This document shows, piece after piece, positions 45,760 to 53,638 of a DNA stretch of 64,000 nucleotides (position 1 is the first letter of the stretch; each line of letters starts with the position of its first letter). This stretch comes from Microbacterium sp. MM2322. Its GTDB lineage: Bacteria > Actinomycetota > Actinomycetes > Actinomycetales > Microbacteriaceae. The position numbers were made by a program, and so were the translations under genes. The notes beneath the pieces are model-generated. The model saw only the letters and a list, made by a program, of their open reading frames with translations. It had not been told where the DNA came from and ran no database searches. Location: positions 744,001 through 808,000 of the forward strand of contig NZ_OZ075067.1 of NCBI RefSeq assembly GCF_964186585.1, given 5' to 3'.

Positions 45760-45809
45760 GCGACGAGCGAGCTCTTTTACACAAACCCCATCTATCTAGG
45801 AGATACATC

Positions 45810-46190
45810 ATGGCGAAGCTTTCCACCGAGGAGCTGCTCGAGCAGTTCGCCGGCCTCACCCTCGTCGAGCTCAGCGAGTTCGTGAAGGCGTTCGAGGAGA
45901 AGTTCGACGTCACCGCTGCTGCCCCCGTCGCCGTTGCCGGTGCCGGCGGTGGCGCTGCTGCTGAAGAGGTTGAGGAGAAGGACTCCTTCGACGTCATCCT
46001 CGAGGCTGCCGGCGACAAGAAGATCCAGGTCATCAAGGTCGTCCGCGAGCTCACCTCGCTCGGCCTCGGCGAGGCCAAGGCCGTCGTCGACGGTGCTCCC
46101 AAGGCCGTGCTCGAGGGCGCGAACAAGGAAGCTGCCGACAAGGCCAAGGAGGCCCTCGAGGCCGCCGGCGCGACGGTCACCGTCAAGTAA
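45810..46190 (+). CDS. rplL: 50S ribosomal protein L7/L12
   Basis: The 126-residue product has an N-terminal dimerisation domain ([21 protein letters not shown]), an Ala/Gly-rich hinge and the conserved C-terminal domain that recruits translation GTPases ([19 protein letters not shown]). It has its own strong ribosome binding site (TAGGAG). A 17-bp perfect hairpin ends the operon, and rpoB does not follow. Confidence 0.98.
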   Translation: MAKLSTEELLEQFAGLTLVELSEFVKAFEEKFDVTAAAPVAVAGAGGGAAAEEVEEKDSFDVILEAAGDKKIQVIKVVRELTSLGLGEAKAVVDGAPKAVLEGANKEAADKAKEALEAAGATVTVK

Positions 46191-46206
46191 GGCGAATCCC
46201 TTCACT

Positions 46207-46242
46207 GGAAGGCTCCGGATGCCGCGGCATCCGGAGCCTTCC
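46207..46242. terminator. rplJL terminator with GGATGCC arms
   Basis: Arms 46207-46223 and 46226-46242 are perfectly complementary over 17 bp. It lies between convergent genes. As at 17817 and 51349, the tip is an inverted GGATGCC/GGCATCC pair. Confidence 0.85.
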
Positions 46243-46260
46243 GGCGTTAACGGCGGCGGC

Positions 46261-47319
46261 TCACACGTCGGAGGCGACGCGGGAGAGCCCGAAGTCCCGC
46301 ACCGCCGCGGGGGTCGAACCCGAGGGCGCGGCGGTGGAGTTGCGGACCACGAGCCGCGGTCGGATCGAGACGGTGATCGGTTCCAGCGTCGGGTCCTCGA
46401 GGTGGCGTGTCAGCAGTTCGACGGCTGTCGCGCCCTGCTCTCGGGGAACCTGTCGGAGGGTCGTGAGCGCGAACATCTCGGCGTTCACGTGATCGTCGAT
46501 GCCGACGACGCTGAGATCCGACGGGACGAGGATGCCGAGGCGACGCGCGGCGATGATGGCACCGATCGCGACCTCGTCGCACGCCCCGACGATCGCCGTG
46601 GGGCGGTTCGACGGGTCGCTGAGCAGATCGACGGCGGCCTCGTACCCCGCGGGCATAGACAGTTCGGCGGGCGTGCGCGTGATGTGCGGGGCGAGGCCCG
46701 ACTCGCGCATCTCGCGCGCGTACCCCTCATAGCGCGCTGACTCCACGTGGGGCCAGTGCGACGCCGACGTGCCGCCGAGGAAGGCGATGCGGCGGTGTCC
46801 GAGCGAGACGAGATGGGATGTCGCCAGTGCTGACGCGTGGCTGTCGTCGAGGGCGACGAGACTCGTCCGGTCCTCGGTCCCGATGACGCTGACGACGGGG
46901 CGTCCGAGCGACAGCAAGGCTTCGAGTTCGCTGGCGGCGGGTTCGAGGCCGACGGCGATGACACCGTCGAAACGTTTACGCGCCAGGAACTCCGTGAACA
47001 CCCGTTCGCGGCCCGCGCTCCCGGGTGTCGCGTCGTACAGCGTCAAGTCGAGCCCGCGGTCGAGGAGCGCGGTCTGAATGCCCTCCAGCACCTCGGCGAA
47101 GAACCATCGGTTCACGTGGGGGAGTACCACTCCCACGTTGCGGGTGCGGCCGGTGGCGAGGCTGACGGCGCTCGTCGAGGGGACGTATCCGAGACGCTGG
47201 GCGGCTTCGTGCACGCGCTGGCGGGTGTCGGAGGAGACCTGGGGGCTTCCGGTCAGGGCACGGCTCGCCGTGGCTTTGGAGACGCCCGCTTCGCGCGCAA
47301 CGTCGGCGATGGTGCTCAT
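46261..47319 (-). CDS. LacI-family sugar regulator
   Basis: The ATG at 47319 has GAGGAGG upstream. The 352-residue product has a LacI helix-turn-helix at residues 3-24 (TIADVAREAGVSKATASRAL), the hinge region STSAVSLATGRTRNVG and a sugar-sensor domain. It is divergent from an alpha-glucoside-type ABC importer. Three similar operator candidates, GGAACCGGTTCC-like, lie in the 265 bp between them, one over the likely -35 of this gene, so it probably represses both sides and itself. Confidence 0.93.
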   Translation of the reverse strand: MSTIADVAREAGVSKATASRALTGSPQVSSDTRQRVHEAAQRLGYVPSTSAVSLATGRTRNVGVVLPHVNRWFFAEVLEGIQTALLDRGLDLTLYDATPGSAGRERVFTEFLARKRFDGVIAVGLEPAASELEALLSLGRPVVSVIGTEDRTSLVALDDSHASALATSHLVSLGHRRIAFLGGTSASHWPHVESARYEGYAREMRESGLAPHITRTPAELSMPAGYEAAVDLLSDPSNRPTAIVGACDEVAIGAIIAARRLGILVPSDLSVVGIDDHVNAEMFALTTLRQVPREQGATAVELLTRHLEDPTLEPITVSIRPRLVVRNSTAAPSGSTPAAVRDFGLSRVASDV

Positions 47320-47390
47320 CGGTCCTCCTCGACCTGTTCTCGCCGTCCCCATCGGTCGAGGACTGAGCGTAGTCGCTCGAGCGGCCGAAG

Positions 47391-47402
47391 GGAACCGGTT
47401 CC
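47391..47402. promoter_or_regulatory. LacI operator candidate 1
   Basis: GGAACCGGTTCC is a perfect 12-bp palindrome. It overlaps the position expected for the -35 of the LacI gene, whose -10 may be TACGCT (minus strand, 47366-47371). Confidence 0.65.
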
Positions 47403-47414
47403 ATCGTTGAAAAA

Positions 47415-47428
47415 TGGTACCGCTCCCA
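47415..47428. promoter_or_regulatory. LacI operator candidate 2
   Basis: TGGTACCGCTCCCA is an imperfect copy of the same pattern with a central CG, 24 bp from candidate 1. Confidence 0.45.
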
Positions 47429-47479
47429 TGCGAATCCTAACCCACACACCAATGGTTGTAGAACCTTGATATTTCGCAG

Positions 47480-47526
47480 TTGTGCGGAGGGTCGATCGGA
47501 CAGTAGGTTGTCCTGGAATCGGTTCC
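47480..47526 (+). promoter_or_regulatory. Promoter and LacI operator 3 of the sugar importer
   Basis: TTGTGC at 47480-47485 and TAGGTT at 47504-47509 are spaced by 18 nt. GGAATCGGTTCC at 47515-47526, one base from a perfect palindrome, covers the expected start site. Binding there would block transcription of 47585-51329. Confidence 0.55.
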
Positions 47527-47584
47527 CCAAGGATGCGGCCAAGGCTCCTCTGGGTGGACGATGATCCCGAAAGAGGAGAAGTAC

Positions 47585-48910
47585 ATGGCATTGTCACAGC
47601 GATACCGCCTTCTTGCCCCCGTCGCGCTTCTCGGCGCCGCAGCATTGATGCTGGCAGGGTGTGCGGAAGGTGGCACCGGAAACGGCGGCGGAGAGGCCAA
47701 GAAGACCGTCCGCATCTCCGGAGGCATCACGGGCGGCGAGGCAGACGCCCTCAATGGATCCTTCGATCAGTTCACGAAGGACACCGGCATCGAGGTCGAG
47801 TACGTCGGCGACAAGGGGTTCGAGGGCAACATCGTCACCAAGGTGACCGGTGGCGACGCCCCCGACATCGCGGTCGTCCCGCAGCCGGGTCTGCTGAAGA
47901 CCCTCGTCGACACGGGCAAGGTCCTCAAGGCCCCCGAGGCCGTCGAGACCGCGGTCGACGAGAACTGGTCGCCGGACTGGAAGAAGTACGGCACGTTCGA
48001 CGACACCTTCTACGCGGCACCCATGCTCGCGAACCTGAAGGGTTACGTCTGGTACTCGCCGAAGCAGTTCGCCGAGTGGGGCGTCGAAGCCCCCAAGACG
48101 TGGGACGACATGATCGCCCTGACCGACAAGATCGTCCAGACCACGGGCAAGCCCGCATGGTGCGCCGGTTTCGCCTCCGAGGCGGCGTCCGGGTGGCCCG
48201 GAACGGACTGGGTCGAGGACCTCGTCCTTCGCCAGTCCGGTGCCGACGTCTACGACAAGTGGGTCGCCGGTGACGTGAAGTTCACCGACCCCGAGATCAA
48301 GAAGGCGTTCGACGCGGTCGGCGACATCCTCCTGAACCCCGACTACGTCAACGCCGGTTACGGCGACGTGAAGAGCATCAACGCGACGGCGTTCGGTGAC
48401 GTGGCGGCGGCTGTGGCGAGCGGCGACTGCGCCCTGACCCACCAGGCGTCGTTCCTGTCGGCGAACTTCCTCGACGTGAAGACCGCGGACGGCAAGACCC
48501 CCGAGGTCGCGCCCGACGGCGACGTCTACGCGTTCATCATGCCCGGCTACACCGAGGGCGAGCTCCAGATCGAGGGTGGCGGCGAGTTCGTCGCCGGCTT
48601 CTCGGACGACGAGTCGACCCAGAAGGTGCTCGCCTACATGGCATCGCCCGAGTTCGCTGACGCCCGCGTCAAGCTCGGCGGCGTCATCTCGGCCAACAAG
48701 AAGGCCGACCCCAGCCTCGCCTCGAGCGAGTTCCTTCAGGAAGCGATGACGACGCTGCAGGATGACTCCACGGTCCTCCGCTTCGACGCATCCGACCTGA
48801 TGCCCGCCACGGTGGGTCAGGGCTCGTTCTGGAAGGGCATGGTCGACTGGATCGACGGCAAGGACACCGCCACGGTGCTCTCCGACATCCAGGCCGGTTA
48901 CGAGAACTGA
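47585..48910 (+). CDS. Sugar ABC transporter binding lipoprotein
   Basis: The ATG at 47585 follows GAGGAG; an upstream in-frame ATG at 47561 is rejected because it lacks a ribosome binding site and would bury the signal peptide. The 441-residue product has a lipoprotein signal (LMLAGCAEGG) and is a family 1 sugar-binding protein with similarity in style to alpha-glucoside binding proteins (AglE). Motifs include SGGITGGEADALN, GDAPDIAVVPQPG and TWDDMIALTDKI. The substrate could be an alpha-glucoside such as maltose or trehalose. A strong hairpin follows, likely lowering expression of the permeases relative to this protein. Confidence 0.88.
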   Translation: MALSQRYRLLAPVALLGAAALMLAGCAEGGTGNGGGEAKKTVRISGGITGGEADALNGSFDQFTKDTGIEVEYVGDKGFEGNIVTKVTGGDAPDIAVVPQPGLLKTLVDTGKVLKAPEAVETAVDENWSPDWKKYGTFDDTFYAAPMLANLKGYVWYSPKQFAEWGVEAPKTWDDMIALTDKIVQTTGKPAWCAGFASEAASGWPGTDWVEDLVLRQSGADVYDKWVAGDVKFTDPEIKKAFDAVGDILLNPDYVNAGYGDVKSINATAFGDVAAAVASGDCALTHQASFLSANFLDVKTADGKTPEVAPDGDVYAFIMPGYTEGELQIEGGGEFVAGFSDDESTQKVLAYMASPEFADARVKLGGVISANKKADPSLASSEFLQEAMTTLQDDSTVLRFDASDLMPATVGQGSFWKGMVDWIDGKDTATVLSDIQAGYEN

Positions 48911-48937
48911 TCGTCGCCTGACGATCGGCTGAGCCGA

Positions 48938-48968
48938 GCGGGGTCGGGCTGACACAGCCCGACCCCGC
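48938..48968 (+). terminator. Hairpin between binding protein and permease genes
   Basis: Arms 48938-48950 and 48956-48968 pair perfectly over 13 bp around a 5-nt loop, with TTCTCC following. It is well placed to reduce read-through so that the binding protein is made in excess. Confidence 0.75.
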
Positions 48969-49020
48969 TTCTCCCGTCCGTACCGCTTGGGTACGCCGCT
49001 GTACCCAGAAGGGAACCCGC

Positions 49021-50358
49021 ATGTCCCAGACGACCGTCGACAGGCCTGTCGACACCGAACTCGCCGTCACCACCCATGCTCAAGATCCCAAGGGACGATC
49101 GATCACGAAGATCGTCGTCGCCGTGGGCTTCATCCTCATCGCCGTCGTCGCGCTGCTGCTCGTCTTCACCGTCTCGAGCGAAGAGTCCGCGCGCGTCACC
49201 ATCGGCTTCTCGCTCAACAGCTTCTTCCTGTGGCTGGGCGCGATGAACCCCCTCATCCAGATCCCCGTCATCCTCGTGGTGTTCGCCCTCGTGGTGGGGA
49301 TCATCCTGGTGCTCATCGAGTTCGCCCCCCGCCCCGGGCGCGGATACTTCATCATGCGGCTCGTCGCCTGCCTGGTGATCCCGGTGCTCGCCTTCATGCT
49401 GCTGCGCCCGTACGCCAATGCTGTCGTCTACGTCGTGGCCATCGCGCTTCTCGTCGGAGCGCTGCTCTTCTTCGCGGACTTCCGCTCCCGTCAGGGCGCG
49501 GGATACCTGTTCCAGCTCATCCTCTTCATGGCCCCGGCGAGCATCATGCTCATCCTCGGCCTGGTCTACCCGGCGATCGCGACGATCTTCAAGTCGTTCT
49601 TCAACAAGGCGGGCGACGAGTTCGTCGGCATGGAGAACTACATCTGGGTCTTCACGAACCCCACCGGTACGGCCTCGATCATCAACACGATCCTGTGGGC
49701 ACTTCTGGCGCCCACCATCTCGGTCGTCATCGGTCTCGCGTACGCGGTCTTCATCGACCGAGCCCGCGGGGAGAAGCTCCTGAAGGTCCTCGTGTTCATG
49801 CCCGTCGCGATCTCGTTCGTCGGCGCCGGCATCATCTGGAAGTTCATGTACGACGCGCGTCAGGGCGACCAGATCGGTCTCCTCAATGCGATCCTCACGG
49901 CGTTCGGCGGTGACCCGGTGCAGTGGCTCGCCATCAAGCCGATCCTCAACACGCTGATGCTCCTCGTCGTCTTCATCTGGACCCAGACCGGTTTCGCCAT
50001 GGTGATCCTGTCCGCGGCGATCAAGGCGGTTCCGACCGAGCAGATGGAGGCCGCCGAGCTCGACGGCACGAACGCGTGGCAGCGCTTCCGCAATGTCACG
50101 GTGCCCGGCATCCGTTCATCGCTGATCGTGGTGCTGACCACAGTGACGATCGCCTCGCTGAAGGTCTACGACATCGTCGCCGTCATGACCGGTGGTCGCG
50201 ATGAGACGACCGTCCTCGGATTCGAGATGGTCAACCAGCAGCAGCGGTTCCAGAGCTTCGGGCACTCGTCCGCACTCGCCGTCGTGCTGTTCCTGTTCGT
50301 CTTGCCGCTGATCGTCTACAACGCCCGATCGATGGCCAAGCAGAAGGAAATCCGCTGA
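49021..50358 (+). CDS. Sugar ABC permease, AglF-like, with long N-terminal membrane extension
   Basis: The 445-residue product has an N-terminal cytoplasmic tail, then about four helices (residues 28-160) before the usual six-helix MalF-type core, which starts near FQLILFMAPASIMLILGLVYP. The coupling segment is EAAELDGTNAWQRFRNVTVP. Sugar permeases of this subfamily (CUT1) are usually about 300 residues, so the extension is marked; AglF-like permeases are often longer than average. It overlaps the next permease by 1 nt (TGATG). Confidence 0.87.
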   Translation: MSQTTVDRPVDTELAVTTHAQDPKGRSITKIVVAVGFILIAVVALLLVFTVSSEESARVTIGFSLNSFFLWLGAMNPLIQIPVILVVFALVVGIILVLIEFAPRPGRGYFIMRLVACLVIPVLAFMLLRPYANAVVYVVAIALLVGALLFFADFRSRQGAGYLFQLILFMAPASIMLILGLVYPAIATIFKSFFNKAGDEFVGMENYIWVFTNPTGTASIINTILWALLAPTISVVIGLAYAVFIDRARGEKLLKVLVFMPVAISFVGAGIIWKFMYDARQGDQIGLLNAILTAFGGDPVQWLAIKPILNTLMLLVVFIWTQTGFAMVILSAAIKAVPTEQMEAAELDGTNAWQRFRNVTVPGIRSSLIVVLTTVTIASLKVYDIVAVMTGGRDETTVLGFEMVNQQQRFQSFGHSSALAVVLFLFVLPLIVYNARSMAKQKEIR

Positions 50359-51329
50359 TGACCGTTGCAGCACCGGCACGGCCGGTCGACACCCGCACCG
50401 CGCGCCAGGTCGCTCGCGACACCCGACGCAACGAAGCGATCGCCCACAAGAAGCTGACGTCGAAGGGCGCGACCATCGCGGCCGTCATCATCGCCATCTT
50501 CTGGACGATCCCGACGTTCGGCTTGTTCGTCACCTCCCTCCGACCCGGCGCGGAGACGCAGTCGAGTGGATGGTGGACCGCGTTCACCGATCCGAAGTTC
50601 ACCCTCGACAACTACATGCAGGCGCTCAACGCCGGCGGTACCTCGACGACGCTGGCTTCGGCCTTCGTCAACTCGCTGGCGATCACGATCCCCGCGACGG
50701 TCTTCCCGATCGTCATGGCGGCTCTTGCGGCCTACGCCTTCGCGTGGATCGACTTCAAGGGCCGCAGTGCGCTGTTCGTGTTCGTGTTCGCGCTGCAGAT
50801 CGTGCCGCTGCAGATGGCGCTCGTGCCGCTGCTCAGCCTGTTCTCGGATGGTCTGAGCATCAACGACGTGCCGATCTTCCCCGGCTTCGGACTGAACGAA
50901 GTGGACTACAGCTTCGCTCGAGTGTGGATCGCGCACGCGATCTTCGCGCTGCCGCTGGCGACGTTCATGCTGCACAACTTCATCGCCGAGATCCCGGGCG
51001 AGATCATCGAAGCGGCGCGCGTCGACGGGGCCGGACACGGCCAGGTGTTCTTCCGGATCATCCTGCCGCTGGCCGCTCCCGCGATCGCCTCGTTCGGCAT
51101 CTTCCAGTTCCTCTGGGTCTGGAACGACCTGCTCGTGGCGACGATCTTCGCGTCGCCGGGTGCCCTGCCGATCACGCAGGCGCTCAACTCGCTGTCCGGT
51201 ACGTGGGGCAACAAGTGGTTCCTGCAGTCCGCGGGAACGTTCATCTCGATCCTCGTCCCGCTGATCGTGTTCTTCGCGCTGCAGCGCTTCTTCGTCCGCG
51301 GCCTCCTGGCCGGGGCGACGAAGGGCTGA
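50358..51329 (+). CDS. Sugar ABC permease, AglG/MalG-like
   Basis: The 323-residue product has six helices and the MalG coupling segment EIPGEIIEAARVDGAGHGQVFF. It pairs with the preceding permease. No ATPase gene is present in the cluster; in actinobacteria such CUT1 importers commonly share an MsiK-type ATPase encoded elsewhere. A strong terminator follows 19 nt after the stop codon. Confidence 0.92.
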   Translation: MTVAAPARPVDTRTARQVARDTRRNEAIAHKKLTSKGATIAAVIIAIFWTIPTFGLFVTSLRPGAETQSSGWWTAFTDPKFTLDNYMQALNAGGTSTTLASAFVNSLAITIPATVFPIVMAALAAYAFAWIDFKGRSALFVFVFALQIVPLQMALVPLLSLFSDGLSINDVPIFPGFGLNEVDYSFARVWIAHAIFALPLATFMLHNFIAEIPGEIIEAARVDGAGHGQVFFRIILPLAAPAIASFGIFQFLWVWNDLLVATIFASPGALPITQALNSLSGTWGNKWFLQSAGTFISILVPLIVFFALQRFFVRGLLAGATKG

Positions 51330-51348
51330 TCGCCAAGAACGACAGAAG

Positions 51349-51384
51349 AGAGGGGGATGCCGGTGGCCACCGGCATCCCCCTCT
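51349..51384. terminator. Importer terminator with GGATGCC arms
   Basis: Arms 51349-51366 and 51367-51384 are perfectly complementary over 18 bp. TCTCG follows. The stem contains an inverted GGATGCC/GGCATCC pair, as in two other terminators here. It also faces the convergent DUF305 gene. Confidence 0.85.
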
Positions 51385-51399
51385 TCTCGTTCGTGCGTG

Positions 51400-52083
51400 T
51401 CAGCTGCAGCCGAGCCGCTGCTGCATCGAGGTCATCGCCTGGATCTCGAAGGTCTGACCCTTCTTCATGTTCTCGGCCACCGTCTTCACGCGCTCGTCGG
51501 TGCCGAGCTCGAGGACGGCGTCGGCCATGGGGATCGCCCCCTCGTGGTGACGGATCATGAGCGAGAGGAACTGGCAGTCCGCCGCGGTGCCGGTCGCAGC
51601 GCGCAGCTCAGTCAACTCCTCCTCGGAGGCCATGCCCATCGCCTCGCGGATCTGCTCATCCGTCTGCGGCTGGCCGGCAGTGCCCCCGTGGGCGTGACCG
51701 GAGTCGGATGCCGCCATCCATGCCATCGGGCTGTCCGAGTACGGCGGCAGCCCCCACTTGAGGAGCCAGTCGTACATTTCGCCGCGCTGCGACGACTGTC
51801 CCGTTGCGATGTCGTAGGAGAGGGCGCGGAGCTGGTCGTCGTCTGTCTCGGCGTAGATCGTCATCGCCATGTCGACCGCCTGCGCGTGGTGCACCTGCAT
51901 GTCCCGGGCGAAGCCGGCGTCAGCAGAGCCTTCGCCGGGCGTCGACCCGGCGATCCCGAACGTCGAGAAGCGGCCGATCGAGAAGGCGACCGCGGCGACG
52001 GCGAGCCCGACGAGCAGCACGACCCACCACGGGGGAAGGGTGCGCTCGGTGCCCGGCTCGTCGCCGACGGTCTCAGTGGTCAC
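51400..52083 (-). CDS. DUF305 family protein, membrane-anchored
   Basis: The GTG at 52083 overlaps the stop of the upstream gene (GTGA). The 227-residue product has one membrane anchor (WWVVLLVGLAVAAVAFSIG, residues 19-37) and a DUF305 domain outside the membrane: FARDMQVHHAQAVDMA and FLSLMIRHHEGAIPMADAVL. DUF305 is a ferritin-like helical fold with Met and His pairs, and some members bind copper. The His-His and Met residues here fit metal binding. It forms a pair with a DUF3105 gene. The exact role is unknown. Confidence 0.87.
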   Translation of the reverse strand: MTTETVGDEPGTERTLPPWWVVLLVGLAVAAVAFSIGRFSTFGIAGSTPGEGSADAGFARDMQVHHAQAVDMAMTIYAETDDDQLRALSYDIATGQSSQRGEMYDWLLKWGLPPYSDSPMAWMAASDSGHAHGGTAGQPQTDEQIREAMGMASEEELTELRAATGTAADCQFLSLMIRHHEGAIPMADAVLELGTDERVKTVAENMKKGQTFEIQAMTSMQQRLGCS

Positions 52084-52790
52084 TTCTTGCCGGGGGCGTC
52101 CAGGGCACCCGAGCATGCAGCCAGGGGCTCGGGGCCGTTCTGATTGCGCCAGTAGGCCTTGATGAACTGACCGATGCGCGGGTCGTCCACGGAATCGACC
52201 TTGAGCTGCGCGTTCCAGGCGGTCACGGCGATCGGGGTGTCCATGTCCTCGTACGGGGAGAGCACGGTGTAGTCGGAGGGCAGCTGACGGTCGAGTGCGT
52301 CGACCCCCGCCGAGTCGACCTTCGCGGGGTCGTAGGTGATCCAGATGGCACCGTGCTCGAGGGCGTGAACGGCGTTCTCGTTCGGGACGGGCTGGGTGTA
52401 GACGCCGCAGTTGAGCCAGACGGCGTTGTGGTCGCCGCCGGCCGGTGGGGTCTGCTCGTAGTCGACGACGCCCTCGACGTGATTCGCGGTGTGCTCGAAA
52501 GTCTGCACACCCGAGATGCCGGAACCGTCGCCGTTGCCGCGCGCGATCGAGACAGGGCGGGGCGTCAGGATGACCGAGGCGACGACGAGCCCGATGACGA
52601 GGACGGCGGCGGTCGAGCCGACGATCCACCAGGTGGCTTTCGTGCGCCGGCGCTTGGCCAACTGGCGCTGGTACTCGGCGAGCTTCTTCTGCTTCTGCTG
52701 CTCGCGCTGCTGCTTGACGGTGAGGTTCAGCTGAGCCTGCGTCGCGGGGTTACCGCTCGTCCGCTTTCCGGCATCATCGTTCGGGGTCAT
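52080..52790 (-). CDS. DUF3105 family protein, membrane-anchored
   Basis: The ATG at 52790 gives 236 residues. A Lys/Arg/Gln-rich cytoplasmic segment (residues 24-50) is followed by one membrane helix (WWIVGSTAAVLVIGLVVASV), then the DUF3105 domain with GGDHNAVWLNCGVY, HALEHGAIWITYDP and a C-terminal Cys. The conserved His and Cys residues suggest metal or thiol chemistry outside the membrane, which is unproven. It is translationally coupled to the DUF305 gene, an association I believe is recurrent in actinobacteria. Confidence 0.87.
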   Translation of the reverse strand: MTPNDDAGKRTSGNPATQAQLNLTVKQQREQQKQKKLAEYQRQLAKRRRTKATWWIVGSTAAVLVIGLVVASVILTPRPVSIARGNGDGSGISGVQTFEHTANHVEGVVDYEQTPPAGGDHNAVWLNCGVYTQPVPNENAVHALEHGAIWITYDPAKVDSAGVDALDRQLPSDYTVLSPYEDMDTPIAVTAWNAQLKVDSVDDPRIGQFIKAYWRNQNGPEPLAACSGALDAPGKK

Positions 52791-52976
52791 GGGTGGCCTC
52801 GTCGGTCGGGTGGGGAGGGCGCGGGCGCGCTCCGTCGATTCTATTCGGCCGCATCTTGAGGCGGTCTGGATGCCGCCCGGGGAGAGGTTGTTCATAGGCA
52901 GTCGTGATGAGAGACGGTCGCGGGCGCACCGCGCAAGGGGGATGTCGTCGGGGGACGCGTCGGACAGGATGAACCC

Positions 52977-53630
52977 ATGACGGTGCCCTCCCATGAACAC
53001 GAGATCGGCATCGGGCTGCGGTTGGCGGTCATCGGCGCGATCCTCCTCATCGTCGCCGTCGCGACGGGGATCGCCGTGGAGTCGACGGACTCGGAGCTCA
53101 TCGACCTCGACGCGTGGTGGAACACCTACGTGACGACGTTCCTGCCCGGCATCCGTCCCGTCTCGCTGTTCATGAACGTCGCGGGTGCGGGCGTCGTCGG
53201 CACGTACATCGTGCCGCTCGCCGGTGCGGCTCTCCTGGCTCTGGCCCGCCGGCCATGGGGGGCGGTCTTCTTCCTCGCCGCATCCATCGCCGGTGCACTC
53301 GTCGTGCAGCTGCTCAAGGGCCTCTTCGGACGCGTGCGGCCGGAGGAGATCCTGGTCATCTCGGACCATGGGTCCTTCCCGTCCGGGCATACGGCCAACG
53401 CCGCGGTGATGGCGACCGTCGCGGTCATCCTCTTCCCTCGCCTGTGGGTGGCCGTCGTCGGGCTCGCGTGGACGCTGCTCATGGCGTTCAGCCGCACGCA
53501 GGTGCACGCTCACTGGCTCACCGACACGCTCGGTGCACTGGTCCTCGGCATCGCGACGACACTGCTGGTCGCAGCCGCGATGACGATCCCCGTCGTCCGG
53601 GAACGCGAGCGACGCCGCTCGCTAGGCTGA
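52977..53630 (+). CDS. PAP2-family phosphatase
   Basis: The 217-residue integral membrane protein has the three acid phosphatase motifs: KGLFGRVRPEE, PSGHTANA and SRTQVHAHWLTD. It should dephosphorylate a lipid such as undecaprenyl pyrophosphate or phosphatidic acid on the outer face of the membrane. The hydrophobic segments surround these motifs in the BcrC-like layout. No ribosome binding site precedes the ATG; CAGGAT lies 6 nt before it, so the message may be leaderless. The HerA-like gene follows 5 nt after the stop. Confidence 0.92.
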   Translation: MTVPSHEHEIGIGLRLAVIGAILLIVAVATGIAVESTDSELIDLDAWWNTYVTTFLPGIRPVSLFMNVAGAGVVGTYIVPLAGAALLALARRPWGAVFFLAASIAGALVVQLLKGLFGRVRPEEILVISDHGSFPSGHTANAAVMATVAVILFPRLWVAVVGLAWTLLMAFSRTQVHAHWLTDTLGALVLGIATTLLVAAAMTIPVVRERERRRSLG

Positions 53631-53638
53631 GCGGCATG
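53623..53638 (+). promoter_or_regulatory. -10 box near the HerA-like start
   Basis: TAGGCT at 53623-53628 lies 7 nt before the ATG at 53636, and no Shine-Dalgarno is seen. This gene may have its own leaderless transcript although it follows the PAP2 gene closely. Confidence 0.4.

Noticed and set aside
47561..47584. Upstream ATG for the sugar-binding lipoprotein
   Set aside because: It has no ribosome binding site, contains the one used by the ATG at 47585 and would bury the signal peptide.
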